Shown here: piece by piece, positions 36,547 to 47,197 of the stretch
How the letters are laid out: the number at the start of each line of letters is the position of its first letter
How positions within the stretch are numbered: the stretch's first letter is position 1
DNA from: Excoecaria cochinchinensis
Taxonomy: Eukaryota; Streptophyta; Magnoliopsida; Malpighiales; Euphorbiaceae
DNA length: 64,000 nt
Reading direction: 5' to 3'
Assembly (NCBI GenBank): GCA_947683425.1
Contig: CANTUQ010000035.1
Span: forward strand, 6,309,001-6,373,000
Position numbers and translations under genes: made by a program
The notes under the pieces: model-generated
Databases searched by the model: none
Seen by the model: only the letters and a program-made list of their open reading frames with translations
What the model was told of the DNA's origin: nothing

Positions 36547-37084
36547 CTTCTTTGGGGATCAATTTCACTCATGGTCACTCAACTTATCACTTATCGCGCA
36601 AAAGTAACCGACTTTTTTTTTCTATCTTAAATGTCACTGAACTTCTAACATTTTTTCAAAAAAGTCATGTTAACCGGAATCCGGTGAGAACACTTATCGG
36701 ATTGATGACTTGGCATATGACACGTGACAATGAATAGTAAATATATGACTTTTTTACAAAAATGTTAGAAGTTCAGTAACATTTAAGTTGGAAAAAAAGA
36801 AAATTGGTTACTTTTGTGCGATAAATGATAAGTTTAGTGACCGTAAGTGAAATTGATTTAGATGTAGTATTTGTTGGAGATATTGTTAAACGATATGTAG
36901 TTTCTGACATGGCATGCCATGTAATCAATCCGGCGATAGTCCTCACCGAATTCCGGTCAACATGACTTTTTTGCAAAAATGTTAAAAGTTTATTGACATT
37001 TAAGTAAGAAAAAAAAAAGTCGATTACTTTTGCGCGATAAGTGATAAGTTGAGTGACCGTTAGTGAAATCTACCCCTTCTTTGG
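36547..37084. mobile_element. Mutator-like MITE, 520 bp, with 9-bp target duplication
   Basis: CTTCTTTGG flanks the insert at 36547-36555 and 37076-37084. The terminal inverted repeats are about 50 bp, sharing GGTCACTCAACTTATCACTT and GCGCAAAAGTAA, and begin GGATCAATTTCACT and GGGTAGATTTCACT. A third, inverted terminus lies inside at about 36780-36860 (GTTACTTTTGTGCGATAAATGATAAG), so the element has three arm copies. It is non-coding. Confidence 0.9.
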
Positions 37085-37774
37085 TTTTTAATAGGTCTGA
37101 ATTTAATCGAGTTTCTTTACATGAATTATTTTTTATGTGGTGTGTGCATAAGGGAAAGGATGTCTGTTGGTCCTATTGGGTTGTAAATTAATTGTTGAAT
37201 TATGCTAATAAACATGATTCACCTCCAACACATGGGTATATCATTACTGTAATTGCTAGAAATTTGAATATTGATCTTAGTGCCTATCATAGAGAACGCC
37301 CTTGTGTTTATTTTACTAAAAATTTATTTGTGCGTGGTGAGGTTGTTAGTAGTAATTTTCAGGAAATCCCACCACAATCAAGGTGTTGTTGGAGGGATAT
37401 TCCAGAATCATCTGCTCCACAAGATGAGGAGGATGCTGCTGAAAGTAGTGATGATGCTATGCATAATGCTTCAGCTGATGTGCCTGCTGCACCTGCTAAT
37501 GTGGGGTCTTCTTCCTCTACTGTACCAGCAATGCTTGAGCAGCTTTTACAAAACCAGTCTTCTATACAATATCAACTTTCTTCTATAGCTAGAAGACAAA
37601 GGAGGCTTGAGCATAAGGTGGATACATTTATAGCTCAAGCTGGGTATTTGGTTCTCTCACTTCCACCTTCACCATTATTAGGGGAGTTTTTCTTGATTCC
37701 TTTCACTTTTATTTTATTTTTTGTTTTCTTGTTTACTTTTATCTCATTTCATCACATTGAGGACAATCTTGGTT

Positions 37775-37789
37775 CTAAGTGTGGGGGAG
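37775..37789 (+). promoter_or_regulatory. Upstream PPT-like tract in element E
   Basis: CTAAGTGTGGGGGAG lies in the context TTGAGGACAATCTTGG, nearly duplicating the tract before the 3' LTR (TTGAGGACAAGCAAGG then CTAAGTGTGGGGGAA). Confidence 0.6.
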
Positions 37790-37863
37790 TGAGTATGTTT
37801 ATAAGTTTGTTTGTGTTTGATGAGTTTTTGTTAGTATGTTTTATATGTGAGTTGTTTGTGTGA

Positions 37864-38744
37864 TTTTATTTCTCATTTAGGCTTTTTAGTGAGTTTTATT
37901 ATAGGCCATTATTCAATTGGTATATTATATAGGTTGTTAAGTCATTTATCTTTTATGCTCATTTTACTAGTTTTTTAAAATTTTTAGCATGTGTTTTAAG
38001 TTTTTCAAGTTAGTTTCTTTTACTTTTTGCAAAATTATAGATTATTTAGTCTTTTTACTAACTATGTTTTTAAGTTAGAATTTGCTCATTTAGTTTAAAA
38101 TTTTTGGGTTCTAGTTGCCTATGGAAACTATAGCCATAATACTTCCCTTGTGTCTTGTCAATAATGGAAGAGGACTCAAAAAGAAAAAAAATAAAGTGGG
38201 ATGAAGCATAAAATGCACCCACAGTGTTCATAAAAAGAAAAAGAAAACAAGATGTATATCCAAAATTGAAATGTATGAGATGGAGCGTAAAATGCACCCA
38301 TACTACATTTTCTTGCTATTCATAGGATAAAAAAAATAAACCCATGATTCAAAACAAAAACAAAGAAAAAAGAAAAAAAAAAAGAAAATTCTAAAAATGC
38401 CATGAGATTGGATTAAGGGGAAGTTTGCTTACAAATTGTCCTAAAAGCAGCTAGTAACTTTAGAGTTTTAAAGTTTATGATCAATATTTTATCTTTGAAA
38501 CATGTTTAGTTTTGGGACTTTATAATCTGGATGTTGAAATGAGTAAAGTATGGTGACTTGTTAAATTTTCAGTACATGTTTTAAATTTTGATTAACTGAT
38601 ATTTTGAATATATGAGGAATTTGATTTCTTTTCAATCCTATATGATGTATGCCTGATGAACAATGTTGTATAATAAGATTTATGTAGTGTATTGGTTTTA
38701 AAATTTTCTTACTCTTTTTTCTTGATTGAGGACAAGCAAGGTCT
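37864..38744 (+). other. Element E 3' non-coding region
   Basis: AT-rich with no coding signal. A duplicated GATGWAGCRTAAAATGCACCCA block occurs near 38200 and 38280. Confidence 0.7.
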
Positions 38745-38759
38745 AAGTGTGGGGGAATT
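38745..38759 (+). promoter_or_regulatory. Polypurine tract of element E
   Basis: AAGTGTGGGGGAATT lies directly against the 3' LTR start TGATAGGTG. It sets the plus orientation of the element. Confidence 0.85.
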
Positions 38760-40307
38760 TGATAGGTGTCTAATTAATGTATTATTTAGTATATGTTTTG
38801 TGCATGTTTAAGGAGTTAAAGTATGAAAATCTATTTATCTTTCATGTTATTTGTCTAGTTTACTTGTTTTTAGGTATTTTTTTATGTTTATAGGTTAATT
38901 TAGGTGAAAAAGGAAGAAAATAGATTAACTGGAGCAAAGGCAGAACAGGACTCAAGCAAGAATCACGACTAGTGAAAGTAGATCACGAGTCGTGAAGGTG
39001 CAGGTAAGGAATGAGTTGTGAAGGAGCAGAGGAGAAAAGAAAGAGCAAGAGAAGAAGAGAAGAAGAGAGGAATAGGATCACGAGTCGTGCAAAGGGATCA
39101 TGACTCGTGATGATGCAGAGAGACCAGGCAACGAGGAAAGAAAGAAAAAGAGAAGAAGGAAGGTGAAAGCAGTTCACGAGATGTGATTTGGCTCACGACT
39201 CACACACATGGCTCACGACTCGTGAAAGACCATCACGAGTCATGAATAGCCAGAGAGAAGAGGACAAGAAAGGAAGAAAAGAAAAGGAAAGAAAGGGCAT
39301 CCGTGTTCTACCGCGAGCGCGACAGTGATCGTGAGCGTGATAGAACTATCCGTTGGGACAGTTATTCTTCAAAAGTCACATGAAAAGGCATAATTTTTCA
39401 CCAACACTTACAACTTTTGAAGGAGGGAACACAACTTTTGGACTTCTATAAATTTAGATCTCAACTGTAATTTTATATAATGTAATTTTATAGGATTATT
39501 TTTATTACAAGTTAAATTTTATTTCATTTTCTGTAACAATTCTTAATTTGTTTTCATGTTTTAAAGAAGAAGACCAAGGAGAAGAAGAATTTTTTACAAG
39601 GGTTTGAGTAAAAGGGTTGAAAGATTTCTTTCTCATTACTCTTATCTATTATTTCTTCTCTGTAAATCAAATGAATATTATTTAAGAACTTGAATCTTAT
39701 TTCTGTTATTTTCTATTTCCATCTAAATTAGTAGTCTTTTAATGTAGAATTTTCTATTAGTATTTGATGCATGATTATTATAAGTATGAGTTTAATTGAA
39801 ACATGAATTCTTACTTACATCTAATAGAAGTTCATCATTGAAGCATTATTTGAGAGATCGTAATGTTAGGTGGTTGTTATAGGTTGGTGATTATTCTTGA
39901 AATTTGGATATATAACCCTCTAATTCATTAATGAAAATTGTGAGTTAGAATTATAAATGTATGTTTTAGGCACTCTAATTTATGTTGAAAGAGTGAATTG
40001 GAACTTTATTCCAACTTGGCTTGCTTAAGAGATTAAAATTATAATTAAATGATGGAATTAAGTTTTATAATTGTTAATTCTTCATTATATGTTTTGTCTT
40101 CTTTGATTAATATGAACTAGGTTTAATTAGTTTATATAATAGAGTAGTTTAGATTTAACTCACAAATTATTGATCATTGTAAACAAGATTAAAATTGAGT
40201 AGTAATGGTGTGTAATAATTAGCACATTCCTCGTTGGATCGACATCTTTTGTACTATAACCGGTACACCGTATACTTGCGAAATTTGCACTTCAAAATAG
40301 GCTAACA
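38760..40307 (+). repeat. Element E 3' LTR
   Basis: It is 1548 bp from TGATAGGTGTC to AGGCTAACA. It is about 95% like the 5' LTR by eye over the first 200 bases. It carries the same palindrome cluster (38962-39350) and TATA box. Element D resumes at CCCCC. Confidence 0.85.
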
Positions 40308-41948
40308 CCCCCTGTTTTGGGGAATGTAGTGCTTGGGAGCCTAGGTGAGCCAAAACTCAAAGAAGGAAAGAAGAAGCGCATACCCGAGGCAGCTGTCTTC
40401 CTGAAATGGGTGATGCGCCGAGTCTGCTCCAGACTTAAAAAATGCGAGGGTTGCTCTTCTTAGTAACAACGAGTCTGCTCCAGACTTTCAAAGTGCGAGG
40501 TTATTCTTCTGAACTGCACTGAGCCTGCTCAAGGCTTACAAAGTGCAGGGATTCCATCTTCTGATGGTGATGCGCCGAGTCTGCTCCAGACTTACAAAAC
40601 GTAAGGGTTGCTCTCTAAACTGCACCGAGTCTGCTCTAGACTTTCAAAGAGCGAGGTTTGCTCTTCTGAGCTGCATCGAGCCCGTTCTAGGCTTACAAAG
40701 TGTGCTCTTCTGAGCTGCACCGAGCCCGTTCTAGGCTTACAAAGTGCGGGGTTGTTCTTCTGAACTGCACCGAGCCCATTCTAGGCTTACAAAGTGCAGG
40801 GTTGTTAGCCCGTTCTAGGCTTACAAAGTGCAAGAGGTGCTCTTCTGAGCTGCACCGAGCCCGTTCTAAGCTTACAAAGTGCAGGTTGTTCTTCTGAACT
40901 GCACCGAGCCCGTTCTAGTCTTACAAAGTGCGGGTTTATTCTTCTGAACTGCACCGAGCTCGTTCTAGGCTTACAAAGTGCGGGGATTCCATTTTCTGAT
41001 GGTGATGGTTTTCACTTAGATATTTCCTGCAAAATTATATGCATAGAGGTATATACAAGAAATTGTGTGTGCATAATGTGCGTGAAATGTATATATAAAG
41101 TTATATACACAAAACTCAAACAAAGGATTAATGTATAAAATTATTAGTACACAACCATATGCGCAAAGGATTGAATGCACATGATATATAGGGGGATATG
41201 CAAAAGATCTCTGCATTTTGAGTGTACTGCTCGGCTGCTCACATTGTTTGATGCCCCCAAGGATCTAAAAAGCATCGTCTTTGCTTTAGTGGTTCTGACC
41301 CATAATATTTTCAAAAAAAACTGACCCGTGCACATCTTTGCCCCCCGGTCGATGAGAATTTTGTTTCCAAAATTTTAACTCGTGTCCTGCACCATATGCC
41401 TAAAGGGAAGTTATTTGAAGTAATGTCGCCTTATCGCTCCAGGCTTCGAAAGTCATTGTTTTAAAGGTAGTGCATCCCTTGTGGATTTTCACACTAGCTT
41501 TTCTTAGCGGGAAATGCGTCCCCTTAGAGATTTTCAAATGACCCTGTGCCTTATTTTTTGCCTGGAATGGACCCAACCCAATCTAGCAGCTTTATTCATT
41601 TCCTTTTTGTAGGACAGACTGCCTGTTCCCAGGTTTTCACCTTGCCCTTTGACCCAACTTTTACTTAGAGCGCCAATTGTAGTTTTCATCTCTAAGGGCC
41701 TCTTTTTTTTTAAGATTGTAAAGAATGTTGAAGCTGTTGCCAAAATTCTTTTAGGCGCGATCGGCATGCACTTACGTCTTAGATCATGGTGGCATGAGCT
41801 TAACTCTTATCATGAAGGTACTATAGGATTGGTTTCACAGTTGATAGCAGGATCAGTCGGTTGAAAGACCCGAGTGATGAGAGTGGCAGAGAGTAGATAG
41901 TAACAATGTGCTAGACAACTTTGGGTATGCAAAATGAACTGCTCTAAT
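40308..41948 (-). other. Element D 3' internal region
   Basis: It holds a hairpin minisatellite (40409-41000), then AT-rich sequence. From 41455 to about 41570 it matches 57725-57850 of element G (AGGTAGTGCRTCCCTTGTG, TTTTCACACTAGCTTTTCTT). From about 41600 to 41710 it matches, inverted, the right edge of the window in element F. No ORF is convincing, though antisense ORF relics may lie here. Confidence 0.65.
40409..41000. repeat. Hairpin minisatellite in element D
   Basis: About 12 units of about 45-50 bp share a CTGCACCGAGYCYG-core-YTTACAAAGTGCGGGG layout. Each core folds: AGTCT-GCTCC-AGACT in some units, AGCCT-GCTCA-AGGCT or AGCC...GGCT in others. The array lies just inside the 3' LTR (after removing element E), where Tat/Ogre elements often carry tandem repeats. 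Confidence 0.88.
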
Positions 41949-42299
41949 CACTACAAGAAAAATAGCTTTTCCCGACGGAAAATAAGGAATTTCCGTCGGG
42001 AAACTAAATTGCCGACGGAAATTCATTCCGTCGGCAATTTAGTCGTAGGCAAATTTCCCGACGGAATTTATTTCCCGACGGAAAAAATTCCGTCGGGAAA
42101 TTTACCGACGGAAATTAAATTTCCGTCGGTAAAATTACCGACGGAAAAAAAATTTCCGTCGGTAAATTTGCCGACGGAATTTTTTTCCGTTGGGAATTAC
42201 CGACTGAAATTAAATTTCCGTCGGTAATTACCGACGAAAAATCAATTTCCGTCGGTAAAATTACCGACGGAAATTTAATTTCCGTCGGGAAATTTTACA

Positions 42300-42860
42300 A
42301 ATTAAAAAAAAATTAATAATAACAATACAATTAACATAAATAAATAATAATAATAACAATACAAATTATAAATAAATAATAATAATAACAATACAATTAA
42401 CATAAATAAATAATAATAATAACAATACAAATTATAAATAAATAATAATAATAACAATACAATTAACATAAATAAATAATAATAATAACAATACAATTAA
42501 CATAAATAAATAATAATAATAGTAACAATACAAATTATAAATAAATAATAATAATAACAATACAAATTAACATAATAATAATAACATGTTGAATAATAAT
42601 AATAATAATAACTTAATAATAATAATATGTTGAATAATAATAATAACTAAAATTAACACTAATTAACAATAATAATCATAATATGAAAAATTCTATTAAT
42701 AAATTTAATAACAATAAAGTTTTAAGAAATATAAATTTAAACAATAATTAAAATTTACCAATATTCATCTAACATAAATAAAATAATAATAATATTAATA
42801 ATAATAATAATAATTCTTATTATACCCAATTAACAATAATAATAATAATAATAAATAAAT
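42300..42860. repeat. TAA-rich tandem repeats inside the CACTA
   Basis: Units around AACAATACAA(A)TTA-AYATAAATAAATAATAATAAT repeat about eight times, grading into (TAA)n. Confidence 0.85.
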
Positions 42861-42894
42861 AAAAGAGAGAGGCAGATCTGTACCTGGCACCGGA

Positions 42895-42953
42895 GGAGGA
42901 GGAGAGGTGGTCGGCGGCGACTGGGCAGAGGGCAGAAACGGGGAGAGGAGAGG

Positions 42954-42993
<40 letters not shown>

Positions 42994-43111
42994 GGGAAGG
43001 AGGAGCGGGAAAAGAGGGAGGGAGGGGAGGCCGATCGGCGCCGGAGGGAGGGGGAGGGGCGGTGGTCGGCGGCGACTAGGCAGAGGGCAGAAACGGGGAG
43101 AGGAGAGGGAG

Positions 43112-43146
<35 letters not shown>

Positions 43147-43300
43147 GGGAAGGAGGAGCGGGAAAAGAGGGAGGGAGGGGAGGGAGGGTGCGCCGATCGG
43201 CGCCGGAGGGAGGGGGAGGGGCGGTGGTCGGCGGCGGCTGGGCAGAGGGAGGAGAGACGGGGCGAGGAGAGGGAGAAGAGAGAAAGAGAGAGAAGAGAGA
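42895..43300. repeat. GC/GA-rich tandem repeat of about 155-160 bp in the CACTA
   Basis: GGTGGTCGGCGGCG starts units at 42906, 43061 and 43223. Each unit ends in a (GA)n run and a GATCGGCGCC palindrome. The composition is very different from the AT-rich surroundings. Confidence 0.85.
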
Positions 43301-43934
43301 GAGAGAGAAAAAAAAAAGAGGGAAATGAATTTAATTTAACTTTAGCGACGAAAAGCATTTTCCGTCGCTAAAAAAAGAGAGGGAAATGAAATTTAATTTA
43401 ACTTTAGCGACGGAAAGCATCTTCCGTCGCTAAAAAAAGAGAGGAAAATGAAATTTAATTTAACTTTAGCGACGGAAAGCATATTCCGTCGCTAAAAAGA
43501 GAGGGAAATTAAATTTTTTTATCTTTAACGACGGAAACCATATTCCGTCGCTAAAAATAGCGACGGATTATTCAAACCGTCGCTAATTTTAGCGACGGTT
43601 TTTTTAATCCGTCGCTAAAAATACAATTAAGTTTTTTTTTATTATTTTCAGCGACGGAAACGAATTTTCGTCGCTATTTTTAGCGACGGTTTATAAAAAC
43701 CGTCGCAAATATCGGTCGGCAATTTTGGTGGGAAATCTTGGCGCCATTTTTAGCGACGGATTTTATTTTCCGTCGCTATTTACCGACGGAAATTAAATTC
43801 CGTCGCTAATTAGCGACGGAATTTAATTTCCGTCGCTAATTAGCGACGGATAATAAAATCCGTCGCTATTTAGCGACGGAAATGACTCCGTCGCTAAATT
43901 TCCGTCGCTACTTTATCATTTTCTTGTAGTGAAT

Positions 43935-45383
43935 CATATCAACATATTATGGCATAAATGCACATCTTTTAGTTTGATTTCATTACACATGATCATCATT
44001 TGGCATTAATCTCAAAAATACAGAACCTCACCTAATCTCGGGATGGATCTAGAAAGCATCAAACTCCTGTTATCAATCATCCCTCTCGAGTTTTCAAAAT
44101 TGAATATTTGCTTTTAGCCCTTAATGAATTTTTTCTTTGAACGTTGATTCTAGATGCAACGTTGGGGACGAGACTTAACTCAAATGCATGAATGCACTCG
44201 TGGCTCCCCGCTTGAAGTTCAAGAAATACCATATGCCTCTTCTTACGTACCAAACCTTATTAGAAGGTTATCTCCGCTAATTGGATAAGACCGAACCCAG
44301 AATCAAGAGGTCTTACTTTGGTTGCAACATTAGGCTTAGGCAGATGGCTGTCAAAGAAGGATCGGGTCGCTAGAGAAAAATGGTTGCAATATTTACTCGA
44401 TTGATGGCTGAACCATTCTTATCTCAATTGCATATACAAAGGTATTCTTGAATTTGGGCTTGATAACATTTTAGCTCATCAAGATCAGAATAACAATTAA
44501 AATGATAATCGACGAAACTCATCAAGTGGTTACTATCTTGAGCTCTATTTCCTTTTTTATTCTTTTTTTTTCGTTTTTCTTCTTTTTCCTGCCTTTTTTT
44601 TTCTCTGACCATGCTGAGTTTGTGAATAACTAAACCCTCTTCCCTATGTGTAAACTCATCCTTATCTGGGTGAGCTTTGATAGGCCAAAAGATTATCAAT
44701 GAAGTACATCTGTCCTTATTAGAGCAGCCATTCTTCTAAGGGGAGATAAAAATCATTTTAGGCGAAGGGTTGTTTCAACATGTGTAATAATAAAATCGGT
44801 ATGCATTTAGCATACCAAAATAAAGGCTCAATGGGCTAGCAAGTGATTGCAAAATAAGGGTAGGAAATGGTCATTTAGAGAGCTATACAAAGAAATGGTT
44901 GCCTAAATCATTTTCTAGATTCCCTCTTATCCAAGGATTGCTTTGATGGGTAATCAAAGAAGTTCTAGTGCTCTTAGTGAGTTTTCATCTAATCCCCTAA
45001 TTGCAACTAGTTTTTCTTTCATCACTTTTTCCTATTTTTATTTTCAGTTCTCAGAATTTTTCTCTCTCTAGGAGTTATATCAGATGCTATCAAGATTTTC
45101 TTTGGGTTTTCCAAAGTTCTGAGATTAAATATAGTAGTATTAATTGAATTAATGTCAAAATGAATGCATCATGATCATGTGACATGAAATCATTTGAAAC
45201 ATTCATGCGAATAAGCAAAATAGTTCATTTTATTGAAATTGCAAAGCATGCTATAAGAAGTTCTTAGAATAAAAGAACAAAGCATCTAAAACATAGTCTA
45301 CTTCTCATTTTCAGTAGCACAGGTGTTATAGTCAATGGTTAATTATCATTCATGAGAACCGTCATCCTTCCCCACTTAGGTAC
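43935..45383 (-). other. Element D region downstream of gag
   Basis: No RT or integrase motif. A minus-strand relic at 44424-44699 contains DLDELKCYQAQIQEYL; element F has DLKELECYRVQIQEYF at about 63095-63150 on its own coding strand. This may be a short conserved remnant of an ancestral ORF. Confidence 0.6.
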
Positions 45384-46079
45384 TTAATTGGCCTTCCTCT
45401 CCTTCCTCCGCTCTTCTGGGTCAGAGATCTTCTTGCTATCAATGAGGTCTTGTACCTGGTCCCTTAAAGTCCGACAATAGTCCGTCAGATGCCCGGTATG
45501 TTGGTGGAAGGAACAATAATGATCCGCCCTGTTATTGGGATTTCCCTGGCTTCTGGCGAGCTTAGGAGGCAACAACTGTAATATCCCCTCCTTCATCAGC
45601 TTCTTAAAAACCCATGACAAGGTTCTGCCCAAACCAGAATAGTGCCTTTGATTCATTTTCGTGGTTGGCACTCCCGTCCTCTTGATACTGCCCTTAATAT
45701 TGTTGCGGATACACAGCCTTTCATTTTTCGGAGCATGCATCCTCACTGTATCTCCACCCTCTTCAGGCACAATGTCCCATTCTAGAGTAGATCCCATATC
45801 TCCTCTTTGCTCGACTAGTGAAACAAATGTAACCTTGTCTCTGGGCTTGGAAGTAAAAGGAGATGCCGCGGTCATCGCTATATAGGCCTTCTCGACAGTG
45901 GCCGGCCCAACTTAGTTAAGGGTAATTGCCATAAGTTGAGCCTGAAGAAGTAGTGCCATGGCATCCATCCTTTCCTTAATCATGGCCAACAACCTCTTTT
46001 CGAGCTCTTCAAGCCTTCCATCTACCTCTTGGGTAATTAAGGCACGAGTCTCTTCAATCTGTTGTGAAGAATTAGCCAT
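45384..46079 (-). pseudogene. Element D gag fragment (Tat/Ogre-like)
   Basis: ATG 46079 opens MANSSQQIEETRALITQEVD, followed by a coiled-coil stretch (RLEELEKRLLAMIKERMD). A TAA at about 45914 interrupts the frame, which then runs on to TAA 45384. The C-terminal part holds CSFHQHTGHLTDYC (C-x2-H-x4-H-x4-C) followed by LRDQVQDLIDSKKI, the arrangement seen in Tat/Ogre gags. The usual capsid block between the coiled coil and the knuckle is largely missing (about 230 codons in all). It is unlikely to work by itself. Confidence 0.8.
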
Positions 46080-47178
46080 TCTTAAAAATTTTGAATTCCT
46101 ATTAACCGCCCTTGATCCTGATCCTGATCCTAACCCCAGACAAAAAGTCCTCTAACGGTGACTGTCGAAATTCGAAAATCACTTGGACAAATGGTCTACA
46201 GTGGCTAAAAAATTAAGGAGTTAGAATGATGCATGAATGTCATGTAATGCATGATCGTGCTATACAGATGGTCCTCGATGAGTGAAAGATCAATAGATTA
46301 CAATGATACGATGTGATGCATGAAAAAAATTGAACATAGGATGATATGTATATGTGAAAAATAATACATAGACAAAAGGATATACACGCACAAAATGAAA
46401 TGTATGTGTTTGTTTTTTTTTATTTATTTATTTTATTAATATGCATGAATGACACGTAATGCATGAGCATGCTATGCAGCGTTTACAACCACATGCAAGC
46501 AGATAGATCCTTCTAACCTTATCACTCCCAAACACGAGGTAGTGCGGTCTCTTTCCTAGGTGGGCTTTATCCAAGGGTTAACAGGGAACCTATTGGATAC
46601 GTATAGTGCACGATGAAAAACCGGCAGCATAACATCTCTTGCCTAATGTACATTCATATGAGTGTTTGGCCATTATGTATTTTAGACGATTCAACTAAAT
46701 TAAGATGGGCCTACCGGGGCATGAAAGCCTTTGATGAAAACCATTTAATTTAATTGATTTTGTTCAATATATGACGGCCCAAATAGCAAGCGCGGTATTA
46801 TGGTACATTTCACCTAGTGGGAGTATCTATTGCTATTACATGGGCTTTGGTCAAAGGTGGTGTTACTTTAGGTCTACCCAAGAATGGTCCCTGCCAATGG
46901 GTCTAGCTCCTCACGAGCATAGTGACTAATTGGGTCTCCATTTGATATACCATTTGATGGTACGAGGCTTGGGCTGGTGATTATCCCGAGCACTTCCCTA
47001 CAATGAGTGAAAGTAGGGTTGTGTTTTAGGAACGCACCGGGGTAGATAGGGGACCAACTAACATAATTCTAAGGCTCTAGTGGATGCAATGCAATTTCGA
47101 TTAGAAATGGAATTTTTGATTCTTAACAACTTAATTATAATTTTAACGTAAATCACTTTCGAAGCGAAGTTTTGATCA
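46080..47178 (-). other. Element D leader between primer site and gag
   Basis: No ORF. Blocks at 46500-47060 are shared, inverted, with the leader of element F at about 61070-61560 (for example GGTGCGTTCC and GGGCCGTCATATATTGA). An untranslated leader of about 1.1 kb is normal for Tat elements. Confidence 0.7.
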
Positions 47179-47197
47179 GTCCCCAGTGGAGTCGCCA
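47179..47197 (-). promoter_or_regulatory. Primer binding site of element D
   Basis: The minus strand reads TGGCGACTCCACTGGGGAC one base after the LTR, identical to the site of element F at 60919-60937. This is the tRNA-Arg-like primer site used by Ogre/Tat elements. Confidence 0.82.

Larger units (their letters stand above)
35994..37863 (+). pseudogene. Element E extra ORF, ATHILA ORF1-like, split by a MITE
   Basis: It starts at ATG 35994 (MVRTKNPSSSRIEQARQEAEE), with stops at 36057 and 37189. Motifs include LYDRPFSQCKYFPSDFLEQ, GMLDTINKML, LMLEFYTTLH, DFRLDGKAHTLTIFMLNRLF and FFLTGLQTPYRARD. The MITE at 36556-37075 interrupts it. Subtracting the MITE and one 9-bp target copy (529 bases) puts 36102 and 37192 in the same frame, so this was one gene. 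The C-terminal part is acidic (DEEDAAESSDDA) then helical (LEQLLQNQSSIQYQLSSIARRQ). The true end may lie near 37660, since the last 60 residues are a hydrophobic run overlapping a PPT-like tract. I judge it similar to the ATHILA ORF-1 family; the molecular role is unknown. Confidence 0.75.
31971..40307 (+). mobile_element. Element E: non-autonomous Athila-like retrotransposon
   Basis: LTRs of about 1.5 kb start TGATARGTGTCTAATTAATG. The interior has an Athila-type gag and a second, Athila-ORF1-like gene, but no pol. A polypurine tract GTGTGGGGGAATT precedes the 3' LTR. The likely target duplication is CCTCC (31966-31970) against CCCCC (40308-40312), one mismatch. The insertion lies inside the polypurine-tract region of element D. 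Confidence 0.85.
41949..43931. mobile_element. Complete non-autonomous CACTA element, 1983 bp
   Basis: CACTACAAGAAAA at 41949-41961 and its inverse at 43919-43931 form 13-bp TIRs, flanked by the 3-bp duplication AAT (41946-41948 and 43932-43934). The left subterminal region (41965-42295) has CCGACGGAAAT/ATTTCCGTCGG inverted pairs, while the right one (43340-43915) has TAGCGACGGA/TCCGTCGCTA pairs. The middle has TAA-rich repeats (42300-42860) and a GA-rich array of three units (42895-43300). No transposase ORF exists. The two long ORFs over the GA-rich array are low-complexity artefacts. Confidence 0.95.

Noticed and set aside
40700..40897. 65-codon repetitive ORF
   Set aside because: It is translated minisatellite, and the units change length so no frame is kept.
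42795..43371. Long ORFs of 187 and 154 codons on both strands
   Set aside because: Ser/Leu and Arg/Glu runs come from the GA-rich tandem repeats inside the CACTA element.
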